DNA of 64,000 nt from a virus. The notes under the pieces are model-generated. The model was given only the letters and a program-made list of their open reading frames with translations, did no database searches and was not told the origin of the DNA. A program made the position numbers and the translations under genes. Shown here piece by piece: positions 10,338-19,027 of the stretch. The first letter of the stretch is position 1. Each line of letters opens with the position of its first letter. Location of the stretch: the IMG/VR virus record IMGVR_UViG_3300005613_000015, positions 37,675 through 101,674 of that record. One strand, given 5' to 3'.

Positions 10338-13300
10338 TGAACCGTCTGTTTGAGTATTATGAGGTTTCTGGAGGGTCAGATGTTATTACTTCTGGCTATC
10401 CTGACGTATTTCATTTTGACCCAAGTACCTATTACAATTATACTACAGATAATTACTCTACAACAAGCCTTGAAGAGCGCTTTGATTATTTAGCGCAAGG
10501 GTTAGGGTTTCCCGGTACTTCTACATATTCAGGCATTACATACCTTATATCCTCGACAGCCACTCCCGATTCTGATTCTGGTATCTTTTCTAGCGTTCAA
10601 GATGCCGTCGATTTTCTACCTAGAATATTAGACTATCCTGTCAATATTGAAATTGCAGATTACGGTGCGTTAGGAGCGTTAAACCTTCAAGGGCTTCGCT
10701 GTGAAGGAGACGGTGCTATTCAAATTCATTGTCTTAACTATGCCTCCGATAACCAAGCAGTCGTCAGCGGTATCAGCGTGTATGGCGATATTAGCGCAGT
10801 AAGCTCCGTTAAATCTGATGTTATTCTTGATTCCCTTACAGGGATTACCGACTTCCGAACATCCACTTCGCTTTTTGATGCTACAAGCTGGAAGGATAAT
10901 GGCAGGGCATTTGGGCAAGTAAGTCCCGATTCGCAGCACGAAACGCAGGTATTATCATTTGCTTCACAAGCGTCAGCCACTCAGTACGCATTTAGTTCCG
11001 CCTCTAACGTGTTTATTGTTGAGCAATATACTCAATACTCGGCAACCTATGATAAGAGTCTGTCAATCGACGTAGACCCAGAGAATACTTCAGATAGTAC
11101 AAAACTTCTTACAAACAGACGGGCTCCCGAAACTAGCGGTATTGCAACTGCTGTACTTTATGGCGCTTATTTCTCTTCAATTAATATTCAGGACTGTAAC
11201 AAAGTTAAGTTAAAAGGGGTTTTAATTGATGGGGTTGGAACAGATACGTTTGCAACATACGACGCTTCTGTTGGGCTGTTATTACGTAATTCAAATGTAC
11301 TATTAGAAGATGTTGCCATAACACGATGCAGCGATTACGGTCTTAAATCTCTCAACAGTAAAATTAGCGTTACGAAATCATTTATCGTTAATCGTGTTTT
11401 TGAGAAATCTTCCGATACCGTTACAGAGGTATATGGAACAAGGGGATACGGCGTTTATCTTAAAAACTCAAATTTAATTTTCGATACGAGTTCAATAGAT
11501 TACTCAGGCCGTTATATCCGTATAATTACCGGAGGGTGTAGGTACGGTATTTATGCGGATAATTCCTACATTTTAGGAGGGTCACGTTCTACACAGACTG
11601 GACTCACTATTATTAAGAATGCAGGAGGCTCTGACACAAGAACTACCCACTTGCAGTCTAGCCGTAATTTGGTAGGATTTGAGCTTATTAATAGCTTCTT
11701 TGATTTCGAAGGTCGGCTTGATTCCTTTCTGAATATTCAAGGGTTTAATGCAGCAAACTCTCATATTTCTATTCCACAGTTTAGTATAGATGATAATGAA
11801 GAACATGGAATTAATTTAGACCATTCAGTTTTATACTACGGAAAGTATTCTGATTTCGTCTACGACAACGGGGGTGTGAGCAGTAATACATATGGAATCC
11901 CTTTCTTTCATAACGATTTTAATGGGATAAACCTCATCGCCCGAAATAATTCTGTTGTCGATGTTCACCCATCTGTTAAATCATATCCTAAAGTAGGTGC
12001 TTGGGGAGGCAATACCGCTCTAAGCGCTGGAGAGACCGAGGTATCTGCAAATAGTATAGGTAGAAACTTTGGTGTTCGCGTTGGGGGTGTAATGGAGCCT
12101 TCTATAATTATTGATAATAACTCTTCTGCAAAACTCACTAGATTAGGGTATACCGGAGATGTTGGCGATTATGTTCGCCGTGGCGCGTGTGCTTTGGTAA
12201 CAAAAAACTCTTCTTTACAGTTGTACGGGTTTGGAGAGCAAAGAACTGTCATAACCTCCAACGGTAGTTTTGCATCTGATGACGCAAAACGTAAGAAAGC
12301 TTGGTCCTCGACGGCATTTTTAGTTTCTGATAATTCTCGCCTTTCTTTTCACGGTCCTGTGAAAATTTCTAGGTATGGAGTGAACGCAGTATGTGATAAC
12401 GGCTCCGAAGTATATTTTGGTATTCCAGAAGACGAAGGGCGGGCTTCTATTGCAACCATAAAATATGGTTTAGAAACAAGTTCAAACCATACTCAAGCAG
12501 ACCTACATTCAGTTCGAGCATGTCTTGTTGCAAACGATAGCTCAAGAATTAGATTCTATGGAATGGGTGCATCAAGCCTAGATGACACTTCTATCCACAC
12601 TGAGGGAGATGTTCTCGATAAATATTCAAAAGGCGGGTATCTACAGTTCTACCCAAATGGATTTACTAGTGAACTTTCAACGGTTGTCGCGATTGCTCAA
12701 GGTACTGATATTGATAGATGGACGCGCACGACGAGTTTGGATGGAGGTAATTTAGAGCTGCACCCTTCTGGAAGTACGGGAGGTATGTGTGTTCGGGCGG
12801 CAAACAACAGTGATGTTATCGTAGATTCTGTCAACTTTAGATTCGGGATGGATGCTTCCAGCGTATCCGGAACTTTCTACAACTGGCACGGTACTGGCTC
12901 AGAGTTTATTGATAGTTTAGATTATTATTCTGAGCTATCGCAAACGACAGAAACTTGTTGGATTGCGAAGCTTTGTTGTGAGTGCGCCGCGCCCACTACT
13001 TCAACCACAACTACAACCACAACTACAACCACAACTACAACCACAACTACAACCACTACTTCAACCACTACTTCAACCACAACTACAACCACTACTTCAA
13101 CCACAACTACAACCACTACTTCAACCACTACTTCAACCACAACTACAACCACTACTTCAACCACTACTTCAACCACAACTACAACCACTACTTCAACCAC
13201 AACTACAACCACTACTTCAACCACTACTCCAAGCACCATCAGTACAGCCCCGCCGCCTAGCACTATTACTATTAACCCTCCTTTCGACCCTTGGGAAGAC

Positions 13301-14248
13301 CAACGTGCGGCTATTCCTGGAAATGCTTTTGATGGCGGTGGAGAGGCAATAGTCTTGAATGATGAGTTCACTTTTAGTTCTTTTGGAACAAAAATTCATA
13401 TATGGAATATTTGTGATACCTCTCGGATACGAGTTAGTAATGTACTATTAAACTCACAAGACCCTTTTAGAAACTCGGTAAATAACGACTATCACGGCCC
13501 GACAGGTCGATGGTATAATGGCGCAGCCTGTGATTATTACGGAAAATACGGATATGCCGCGCATAATAAGTATGAAGTACCTGGATTTCAAAACCAGGGT
13601 GTTTTCCGATTAATTGTTGGGGGTGACGGACATCTAAAAACTTTAGAGGAGGCTGAGTATATTGATTTTGATACGTACGGCACTTCTGTTAGTTCAGTTG
13701 CACAGCTTACTGCTGGGTATGGCTCTCCTTATGACCAAGTAAATGGTCAAGGATATCAAATGCCTTCTGATATTGCTTATACAGTAAGTGACCTTACCTA
13801 TGAAGCCTCTATCGGTGAAAATGATATTGTAGACACTACAGGGGGTCCTCAATGGGCAAACCAAGCTGTTACAGGCGTTGTCCACGCATACGGACGAGGA
13901 CTTGCAGGGTACTATACGCTTCCAGGGCAAAATAATGGAATGTGGACTGGGGCTATTATGTCCGAAGGAAATCTTCTTAGATTTCAACACGGACAACTCC
14001 ACCCTTCGTTTACACCGCCCCCACTGCGAATGAAGTGGTTTGGATTTTTGGATAATCACTTTGATGAATCCGCTGCATCACTATTTGCAAACGCACGACA
14101 CGCAGCAAATAAAAAGGTTAACTTAGTTTCAATTTATAAACCAGTAACATCTGTTGGGGGTGCTGGTCGAGATGTAAATATTGCTGGCGCGTCTTTCGGA
14201 GTAGGCGTTAGGTCCCTAGATATATTTGAACTTACTCAGTTAGTATAA
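10337..14248 (+). CDS. Beta-helix tail fibre/adhesin with long Thr/Ser linker (paralogue 2)
   Basis: At 1303 residues this is the sister of the preceding gene: similar N-terminal anchor (E-Y-Y-E-V-S-G-G), beta-helix-like middle, Thr-rich linker, and a C-terminal domain with the same W-Y-N-G-A-A-C-D-Y-Y-G-K-Y-G-Y and H-P-S-F motifs and an N-A-R-H-x-A-N-K-K-V-N-L motif near the end. The linker (about residues 886-965) is far longer, close to 80 residues of Thr with regularly placed Ser. The start overlaps the previous stop (TAATG). Duplication and divergence of a fibre gene, with linker expansion by repeat slippage, is the simplest explanation. Receptor binding is inferred. Confidence 0.7.
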   Translation: MNRLFEYYEVSGGSDVITSGYPDVFHFDPSTYYNYTTDNYSTTSLEERFDYLAQGLGFPGTSTYSGITYLISSTATPDSDSGIFSSVQDAVDFLPRILDYPVNIEIADYGALGALNLQGLRCEGDGAIQIHCLNYASDNQAVVSGISVYGDISAVSSVKSDVILDSLTGITDFRTSTSLFDATSWKDNGRAFGQVSPDSQHETQVLSFASQASATQYAFSSASNVFIVEQYTQYSATYDKSLSIDVDPENTSDSTKLLTNRRAPETSGIATAVLYGAYFSSINIQDCNKVKLKGVLIDGVGTDTFATYDASVGLLLRNSNVLLEDVAITRCSDYGLKSLNSKISVTKSFIVNRVFEKSSDTVTEVYGTRGYGVYLKNSNLIFDTSSIDYSGRYIRIITGGCRYGIYADNSYILGGSRSTQTGLTIIKNAGGSDTRTTHLQSSRNLVGFELINSFFDFEGRLDSFLNIQGFNAANSHISIPQFSIDDNEEHGINLDHSVLYYGKYSDFVYDNGGVSSNTYGIPFFHNDFNGINLIARNNSVVDVHPSVKSYPKVGAWGGNTALSAGETEVSANSIGRNFGVRVGGVMEPSIIIDNNSSAKLTRLGYTGDVGDYVRRGACALVTKNSSLQLYGFGEQRTVITSNGSFASDDAKRKKAWSSTAFLVSDNSRLSFHGPVKISRYGVNAVCDNGSEVYFGIPEDEGRASIATIKYGLETSSNHTQADLHSVRACLVANDSSRIRFYGMGASSLDDTSIHTEGDVLDKYSKGGYLQFYPNGFTSELSTVVAIAQGTDIDRWTRTTSLDGGNLELHPSGSTGGMCVRAANNSDVIVDSVNFRFGMDASSVSGTFYNWHGTGSEFIDSLDYYSELSQTTETCWIAKLCCECAAPTTSTTTTTTTTTTTTTTTTTTTSTTTSTTTTTTTSTTTTTTTSTTTSTTTTTTTSTTTSTTTTTTTSTTTTTTTSTTTPSTISTAPPPSTITINPPFDPWEDQRAAIPGNAFDGGGEAIVLNDEFTFSSFGTKIHIWNICDTSRIRVSNVLLNSQDPFRNSVNNDYHGPTGRWYNGAACDYYGKYGYAAHNKYEVPGFQNQGVFRLIVGGDGHLKTLEEAEYIDFDTYGTSVSSVAQLTAGYGSPYDQVNGQGYQMPSDIAYTVSDLTYEASIGENDIVDTTGGPQWANQAVTGVVHAYGRGLAGYYTLPGQNNGMWTGAIMSEGNLLRFQHGQLHPSFTPPPLRMKWFGFLDNHFDESAASLFANARHAANKKVNLVSIYKPVTSVGGAGRDVNIAGASFGVGVRSLDIFELTQLV
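12995..13228 (+). repeat. Imperfect 12-bp microsatellite encoding Thr/Ser linker
   Basis: About 19 tandem 12-bp units alternate between ACAACTACAACC and ACTACTTCAACC. They encode four Thr or Thr-Thr-Ser-Thr respectively. The tract stays open in several frames, which creates spurious Leu-Gln-Pro and poly-Val shadow ORFs on both strands. Confidence 0.95.
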
Positions 14249-15936
14249 TGACGAACATTAATAAGAACATACGGTTTTATCAACCAAACGACCCTTACTA
14301 TTATCAGGTCGATAATTTACCGTTGGTAGACTTACTCAATAACGATATCACACTAGAAAATAGGCTTTCAGAACTTGAGCAGTCTGTTAATGCGGTTATT
14401 ACTGGAGGGACTCAAGGAACAATTACTTTAGGTTCTATAAGCGATTTAAAAGCTTATGTGGAGCCTTTGGATGGAGACATTGATAACTTTGGACGTATTT
14501 ACGTTCGGCCAGGTAAGTTTAATTGTCGTATGCAGTTACCCGCAACCAGAGAAAGCGGTTGGCGAATGATGCGTGATGACGATAACTTTTTTAATAACAC
14601 AAACTTCAACGGTACTGGAGGTTTGATTTCTACTAACACCGAAGCGGATTTTGTTAGAGAAACGAAAGGTTTAGCACGTACAGCAATTGTTGAGTTCTAC
14701 CAAACATCTACAGGAACCGACAAATTTATTGAAGTTCCTAGTTTTGATGCTTCCGAATTTAATAGTGCATCACCTCCCGCAGAGCGCTTAGACCTTATTT
14801 ATATTAAGGGTTCTAAATCCCTAGACACTCGGTATGAATCCACAAATATCCCAGAGGCTTCTCTCGGTATTATTAGAGGCGCTTATTTCAGAACCGATGC
14901 TGCTGCGGGCTTGAAAGGTAACGGTCCTAGATTCGATAACCCTGTAGCTCGTCTATCGGGAAAAGTGACAGGAATGTCGAATGCTCAAATCCCAGCGGGA
15001 ACTAACCTGCCTAACTTTGGCTCGGTGCCGTTGCCTGACGACTTAGTAAATTTTGCCTGGCACAAAACTACGCTAGACACGCTTGATAGTACGTTGATGA
15101 ATCAGCAGGTAGAAACACAAGCTGCTTTCTGTCTGCCTGTAGCCTATGTTCGTGTACCCGCAGGGTATACCCAAGGACAGTCTATTGACCCTTCCAATGT
15201 AGTTGATATCCGTCCTTTCTTTCGTACAGCGGAGCTTACATATAATGAACGGGCTGCTATTGCGAGCGCGGTTAGGCCAAACGGTAGTAATCCGTTTGTT
15301 ACTCGAACTGCTCTCGATGCTGAGTTAGCTGCCTTAACAAACGGCTCAAGCGAGAATTCAAACCGAATTGAAATTTTAACAGGACAAGTGGAAGTTGTTC
15401 AGGTAGAGGTTAATGATATTAAAAACGACCTTTATGGGACTGGAACTTTAGAAACCCCCACTAGCAAAAATTTTGAAGGTCGGATTATAAACCTTGAGGC
15501 GGGGTCTACAGGCGGCGGAGGTTCGGGGGCAGGGCATAAAGTTCACATGTTTTCATTTCCTGTTGCGATTGCAGGAGGTTCAACAGCTATTTTCGGAACA
15601 AATTTTCCGGCTTATCATAGTATTGGGCCACTAGTTTTACCCTCTCACCAAAATAAAGTAGTTGCTGGATTATTTACAGTAAGGTCGGAGCCTTTAGCTG
15701 GTTTAGCACAATCTCTTGCGTTACGTATTGGAGCAACCTCTACAGATTTTCTAATATCCGAAGCTATAGCTATCCCAAACATGTCTTTCCAACCAAAACA
15801 CTACCACTCCTTTCAGTGTGCGGTGGATGAAGGTGGTTCAGGCTCTTCTTATTATGCTGTTTTCCGCACAACAACGGCAGGCGTAGACGGGCATGTGTTT
15901 ACATTGTGGTGTACTGGGTATATTTATGAAGGCTAA
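14248..15936 (+). CDS. Tail fibre/structural protein with D-N-L-P anchor
   Basis: The 562-residue protein begins in the TAATG overlap with the previous gene. Residues 10-40 contain the same Y-Y-x-Q/W-x-D-N-L-P-L segment seen at the N-termini of the two beta-helix fibres, followed by a short coiled-coil-like stretch (about 40-55), suggesting a common attachment mode. Near residue 430 a Gly-rich linker precedes a C-terminal beta-rich domain of about 130 residues that could be a knob. I infer a fibre or fibre-attachment protein of the same baseplate assembly. Confidence 0.6.
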   Translation: MTNINKNIRFYQPNDPYYYQVDNLPLVDLLNNDITLENRLSELEQSVNAVITGGTQGTITLGSISDLKAYVEPLDGDIDNFGRIYVRPGKFNCRMQLPATRESGWRMMRDDDNFFNNTNFNGTGGLISTNTEADFVRETKGLARTAIVEFYQTSTGTDKFIEVPSFDASEFNSASPPAERLDLIYIKGSKSLDTRYESTNIPEASLGIIRGAYFRTDAAAGLKGNGPRFDNPVARLSGKVTGMSNAQIPAGTNLPNFGSVPLPDDLVNFAWHKTTLDTLDSTLMNQQVETQAAFCLPVAYVRVPAGYTQGQSIDPSNVVDIRPFFRTAELTYNERAAIASAVRPNGSNPFVTRTALDAELAALTNGSSENSNRIEILTGQVEVVQVEVNDIKNDLYGTGTLETPTSKNFEGRIINLEAGSTGGGGSGAGHKVHMFSFPVAIAGGSTAIFGTNFPAYHSIGPLVLPSHQNKVVAGLFTVRSEPLAGLAQSLALRIGATSTDFLISEAIAIPNMSFQPKHYHSFQCAVDEGGSGSSYYAVFRTTTAGVDGHVFTLWCTGYIYEG

Positions 15937-16372
15937 GTTTCTGCTACTTTCTTTTCTGCTTTTATCAAGCTGTTCATCTCTTAGAACTATAGGGTTCGCA
16001 GCGGGAGGCGCGGCTGGAGGAGCATTACTTGGTCCTGGGGGTGCTGCTGCTGGTGCTGCTGTTGGCGTGGCGGGGTCTGAACTTCTTGAAAAGGATAGCG
16101 TAGAAAAGGAACTTCAAGAAGCTAGAGCCACTGTTCCTAAATCAACAGGCGAATCTTTTATTGATAGCACTACTGATTTATTACATACCGTGGGTTGGTG
16201 GTATTTGATTATCTTTATCCTCATACCTCTACTTACAAAGAAAGGTAGGAGTTGGATTGCTAATTTAGCTACTCTTCATAATACAGCAACTAAAAAAGAC
16301 GTTGATGAATATTCTTCACGACTAAATAAACTAGAGGGAATGATTTCCTCGTTACAGGATATAAAAAAATGA
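15926..16372 (+). CDS. Glycine-zipper lipoprotein with C-terminal membrane segment
   Basis: The ATG at 15926 is preferred because it gives a clear lipoprotein signal: basic start, Leu-rich core, lipobox L-S-S-C with Cys at residue 16. The Gly/Ala-rich residues 24-50 resemble a glycine zipper. A hydrophobic helix lies at about 87-103 and a short coiled coil near the C-terminus. The gene overlaps the fibre gene by 11 bases and the next by 4. Candidate roles are lysis (spanin- or holin-like) or envelope perturbation; its position before the prohead genes does not decide this. Confidence 0.55.
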   Translation: MKAKFLLLSFLLLSSCSSLRTIGFAAGGAAGGALLGPGGAAAGAAVGVAGSELLEKDSVEKELQEARATVPKSTGESFIDSTTDLLHTVGWWYLIIFILIPLLTKKGRSWIANLATLHNTATKKDVDEYSSRLNKLEGMISSLQDIKK

Positions 16373-16908
16373 AGTACTTAAACAATGAGTCGCAGTTCAC
16401 TCGTATTTCTGATGACCATGCTCGCGCTATGATGGAGAGCCTTGGTTACACCATTCCCTCGCAAGAAGAACAAAAGCCTGAGCAGGTTCACGTTGATGTT
16501 TATGCTTTCGGGGACCACCGCTTTGCTCTTAGCGAAGAAGTTGTCGAAGCTACGGATGGGCACTACATTCGTCTTGATGAACTTGATGAGAACTTTACTG
16601 TTCAGCTTGACGAGAGCGGTGAAGAAATTCTTATCGAAGCTGTCATGTTCGATGACGGTGATTACATTCTAGAAGGCGTTTATGAGGACGAAGAAGGTAA
16701 TCTCTTTGCTCGAATGATTTCTGAGGCTGACCTTGTTGACGAAGACGAAGACGATACTGACGACGAAGAAGTTGACGAGGCGATGGATAAAGAAGAGATG
16801 ATGGCTAAGATGAAAGACAAGGCCAAAAAAACTAAGAAGAAAAAGTCTGCCGCTAAAAAGTCCGATATGGAAGACGAGTCCTGCGAGGACGAAGAAGAAA
16901 TGGAGTGA
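16369..16908 (+). CDS. Acidic prohead core protein (gp67-like)
   Basis: The 179-residue protein has a very acidic centre (about 120-145, runs of Asp/Glu) and a Lys-rich stretch (about 150-165) followed by another acidic tail, like the small core proteins of T4-type proheads. A possible gp21 protease site of the I-x-E type occurs at residues 116-118 (I-S-E). It sits immediately upstream of another core-like gene and the protease, as genes 67/68 do before 21 in T4. Assignment rests on composition and position. Confidence 0.5.
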   Translation: MKYLNNESQFTRISDDHARAMMESLGYTIPSQEEQKPEQVHVDVYAFGDHRFALSEEVVEATDGHYIRLDELDENFTVQLDESGEEILIEAVMFDDGDYILEGVYEDEEGNLFARMISEADLVDEDEDDTDDEEVDEAMDKEEMMAKMKDKAKKTKKKKSAAKKSDMEDESCEDEEEME

Positions 16909-16912
16909 AGTG

Positions 16913-17752
16913 ATGGAAAAGAGTATCATGTCTTTAGCTGATGATATTCTTGGAGGCGCTCTTACTAGCCCTGCCAAGGCCAAATCAGCGGTTTCAAACC
17001 CTTACAACGAGCCTGAACTTCCTGAAGTTTTGGACGAGCAACGCGAGAGTATAATTATGGAATCTATAAACGAAAAACTTGGTCCTGAGCTTAAGAAGTT
17101 TGCAAAAAAAACTTCGCGAGACCATTACCCTGGTGATAAAGGTGTGGAGACTAGAATTGACCCGAGCGCAAGGAAGGCCAGCCTGTCTGCGAAGGCAAAG
17201 TCAAAGTTAAGTCGCCATGACGTACGCAAAACATCCAGAGATGATGAAGCAACTTCGTGGGCAGTTGACCGTAGAACGGATAGACAAAAAGCTAATTGGC
17301 AAGCTACCCGCGACAGTCAGAAGGCGCACCGTCAAGCTCGCGGTGTACAAACTCGCGGTGCCAAACCCTCCGCAACGGGTGTTGATAAAGAGGCTTTGCT
17401 GAAGAAGAAGCGTGAGGCTGAAGAAAAACGTAGGCGCTCTCAAGGTATTCAGGCACGTAAGCCTGGAATGGAAAACTCTAACCTTCAAATCTTACTTCAA
17501 GCCCGTGACATTCTTCGTGAAATGACTTCCGTAGGTGCTATCGGTACTGGCCCTCAAATGACAGCTTCCCGTGCATACAGCACTCATGGAGCGAACATGG
17601 GCAAAGATACAGTACCCGTAAAGCCCGTAGATAAGTCCATGCGCAAGGTTGAGAAGGGTAAGGCATCAAAGAAAAAAGCTAAGAAGGTAAAGAAGGAGTC
17701 CTTTGAGCTATTCTTAGACCGTATTCTTAATGAACACTTAGGAGACAAGTAA
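16913..17752 (+). CDS. Basic prohead core/head-associated protein
   Basis: The ATG at 16913 follows a GGAG sequence and is preferred over the GTG at 16910; another ATG at 16928 is possible. The protein of about 279 residues is strongly basic, with Lys/Arg-rich helices at about 95-190 and a Lys-rich patch before a short acidic C-terminal helix. It stands between the acidic core protein and the protease, the place of gene 68 in T4, so a scaffold-core or internal head role is likely. I do not recognise its family. Confidence 0.45.
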   Translation: MEKSIMSLADDILGGALTSPAKAKSAVSNPYNEPELPEVLDEQRESIIMESINEKLGPELKKFAKKTSRDHYPGDKGVETRIDPSARKASLSAKAKSKLSRHDVRKTSRDDEATSWAVDRRTDRQKANWQATRDSQKAHRQARGVQTRGAKPSATGVDKEALLKKKREAEEKRRRSQGIQARKPGMENSNLQILLQARDILREMTSVGAIGTGPQMTASRAYSTHGANMGKDTVPVKPVDKSMRKVEKGKASKKKAKKVKKESFELFLDRILNEHLGDK

Positions 17753-18360
17753 TGCTTATTCGAGATATCTTTTCTTTCGGTGAAGTTTCCCTGATTTCTG
17801 AAGGACGTTCTGGTGGACCTATTCGATTTAAAGGTATCTTCTCTGAAGCCGAACGTCCAAACGGTAATAAAAGGGTTTACAGTAAAAGACTTTTAGAGCG
17901 TGAAGTAAAGAAGCTTCAAGGCCAGATTAATGACCGTAGACTTCTTGGGGAGCTAGACCACCCTTCGGATGAAATTGTTCACCTTGGTAATGTATCCCAT
18001 GTTATTACGAATCTTTCTATACAAGGTAATCATGTTATGGGAGAGGGCGAGGTTCTTAACACTCCCGCTGGCAAAGTTCTTGCAGAGCTTCTTCGTGCTG
18101 GCGTAAAACTAGGAATCTCCTCTCGCGGTACAGGCTCAGTTGATTTAGATGAGTCAGGGGCACACTATGTCGTAGGAGAGAACTACAACATGATTACCTT
18201 TGATATGGTTTCTGAGCCCTCTAGCCAGGATGCCTTTCCTGCTCTTGCGGAGCACAAACAACTAAATGAAGTACGTGGGCCGATTATTGAGGAACTTCAA
18301 CACTTTCACAATGACCGGATTTATCTTACGGCGTTAAAGAGACGTTTAAGCAAACTTTAA
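17752..18360 (+). CDS. 21: Prohead core protein protease gp21
   Basis: The 202-residue protein matches the T4 gp21 prohead protease family: an R-V-Y/R-N-x-N-K-R-type N-terminal segment, the L-G-E-L-D-H-P motif with catalytic His at residue 70, and the G-I-S-S-R-G motif with catalytic Ser at 123-124. It processes scaffold, core and capsid proteins during head maturation. A likely self-cleavage site (I-S-E-G) lies at residues 15-18. The start overlaps the previous stop (TAATG). A candidate late promoter separates it from gp22. Confidence 0.92.
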   Translation: MLIRDIFSFGEVSLISEGRSGGPIRFKGIFSEAERPNGNKRVYSKRLLEREVKKLQGQINDRRLLGELDHPSDEIVHLGNVSHVITNLSIQGNHVMGEGEVLNTPAGKVLAELLRAGVKLGISSRGTGSVDLDESGAHYVVGENYNMITFDMVSEPSSQDAFPALAEHKQLNEVRGPIIEELQHFHNDRIYLTALKRRLSKL

Positions 18361-18385
18361 AAATAAAACGCTTTTTCTTTCGCCG

Positions 18386-18391
18386 TATAAT
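18386..18391 (+). promoter_or_regulatory. Candidate promoter for scaffold/capsid genes
   Basis: TATAATACATAAT lies 33 bases before the gp22 ATG in the only gap between gp21 and gp22. No -35 box is visible at the usual distance, and the element resembles the late-type motif found before other virion genes here. Confidence 0.45.
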
Positions 18392-18418
18392 ACATAATCA
18401 TAGCAACCGAAATTTATT

Positions 18419-19024
18419 ATGGAAACAAATCTCGATAAGTTAGTAGAAGCTCTTCCCAAAGGTCTTACCGAGGCTGGGATTGAAGAAGTGGCTTCTCTAA
18501 TTGATGAAGTCGTTGAAGAGCGCGTTGCAGACGAAGTTAAGATTATCGAAACTAAGGTTAAGGCTTTTCTTCGTACTAAGCTTGACGAGCTAAAAGAGTC
18601 CGCACGTGAGGAGCTTGCTGCTGAGGATAACTTGGTACGAGCCTTCAAAGCGTTTGAAGCGGTAAAGATGATTGTTGCTTCTGAACTTGATAGTGTTGAT
18701 TTTGATAACGCTATTTCTGTGCATGAAGCTGCAAACACTAAACTACAAGAACAGCTTGACGCTACTCGACAGCAACTCAACGAATCCCTTAAAACAGTTA
18801 ATCTCCTTGAATCCAAGCTGGACCACCAGGAGGTTGAACTTAGCCAACTCTCAGAGGCGCTAATTGACGAACGGGAAAAGGCTGAAATTCCCTTCAAGTC
18901 CTCAGAGTCGGCGGTCATGATAACCAATGAAAATCATGAAACCCAAGGTCTGCCCGATTCAGCCCGGGAGAATTACTTCCTGAATGAGGACGTTATTCGT
19001 TTGTCCCAAACTTATAGGAGCTAA
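18419..19024 (+). CDS. 22: Prohead scaffold core protein gp22-like
   Basis: The 201-residue protein is almost entirely helical and charged (Glu, Lys, Leu rich) with coiled-coil character at about 100-155, as in the major scaffold of T4-like proheads. It sits exactly between gp21 and gp23. Several L/I-x-E sites suitable for gp21 cleavage are present. Sequence conservation of gp22 is weak, so the call is mainly synteny plus composition. Confidence 0.75.
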   Translation: METNLDKLVEALPKGLTEAGIEEVASLIDEVVEERVADEVKIIETKVKAFLRTKLDELKESAREELAAEDNLVRAFKAFEAVKMIVASELDSVDFDNAISVHEAANTKLQEQLDATRQQLNESLKTVNLLESKLDHQEVELSQLSEALIDEREKAEIPFKSSESAVMITNENHETQGLPDSARENYFLNEDVIRLSQTYRS

Positions 19025-19027
19025 AAA

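Noticed and set aside
9291-13228. CRISPR-like repeats
   Set aside because: The repeats are contiguous 12-bp coding microsatellites without spacers. No CRISPR array was seen in the window.
12925-13371. Poly-Val and Leu-Gln-Pro/Asn-His ORFs over the fibre linker
   Set aside because: They are other-frame readings of the 12-bp microsatellite that encodes Thr/Ser in the real gene.
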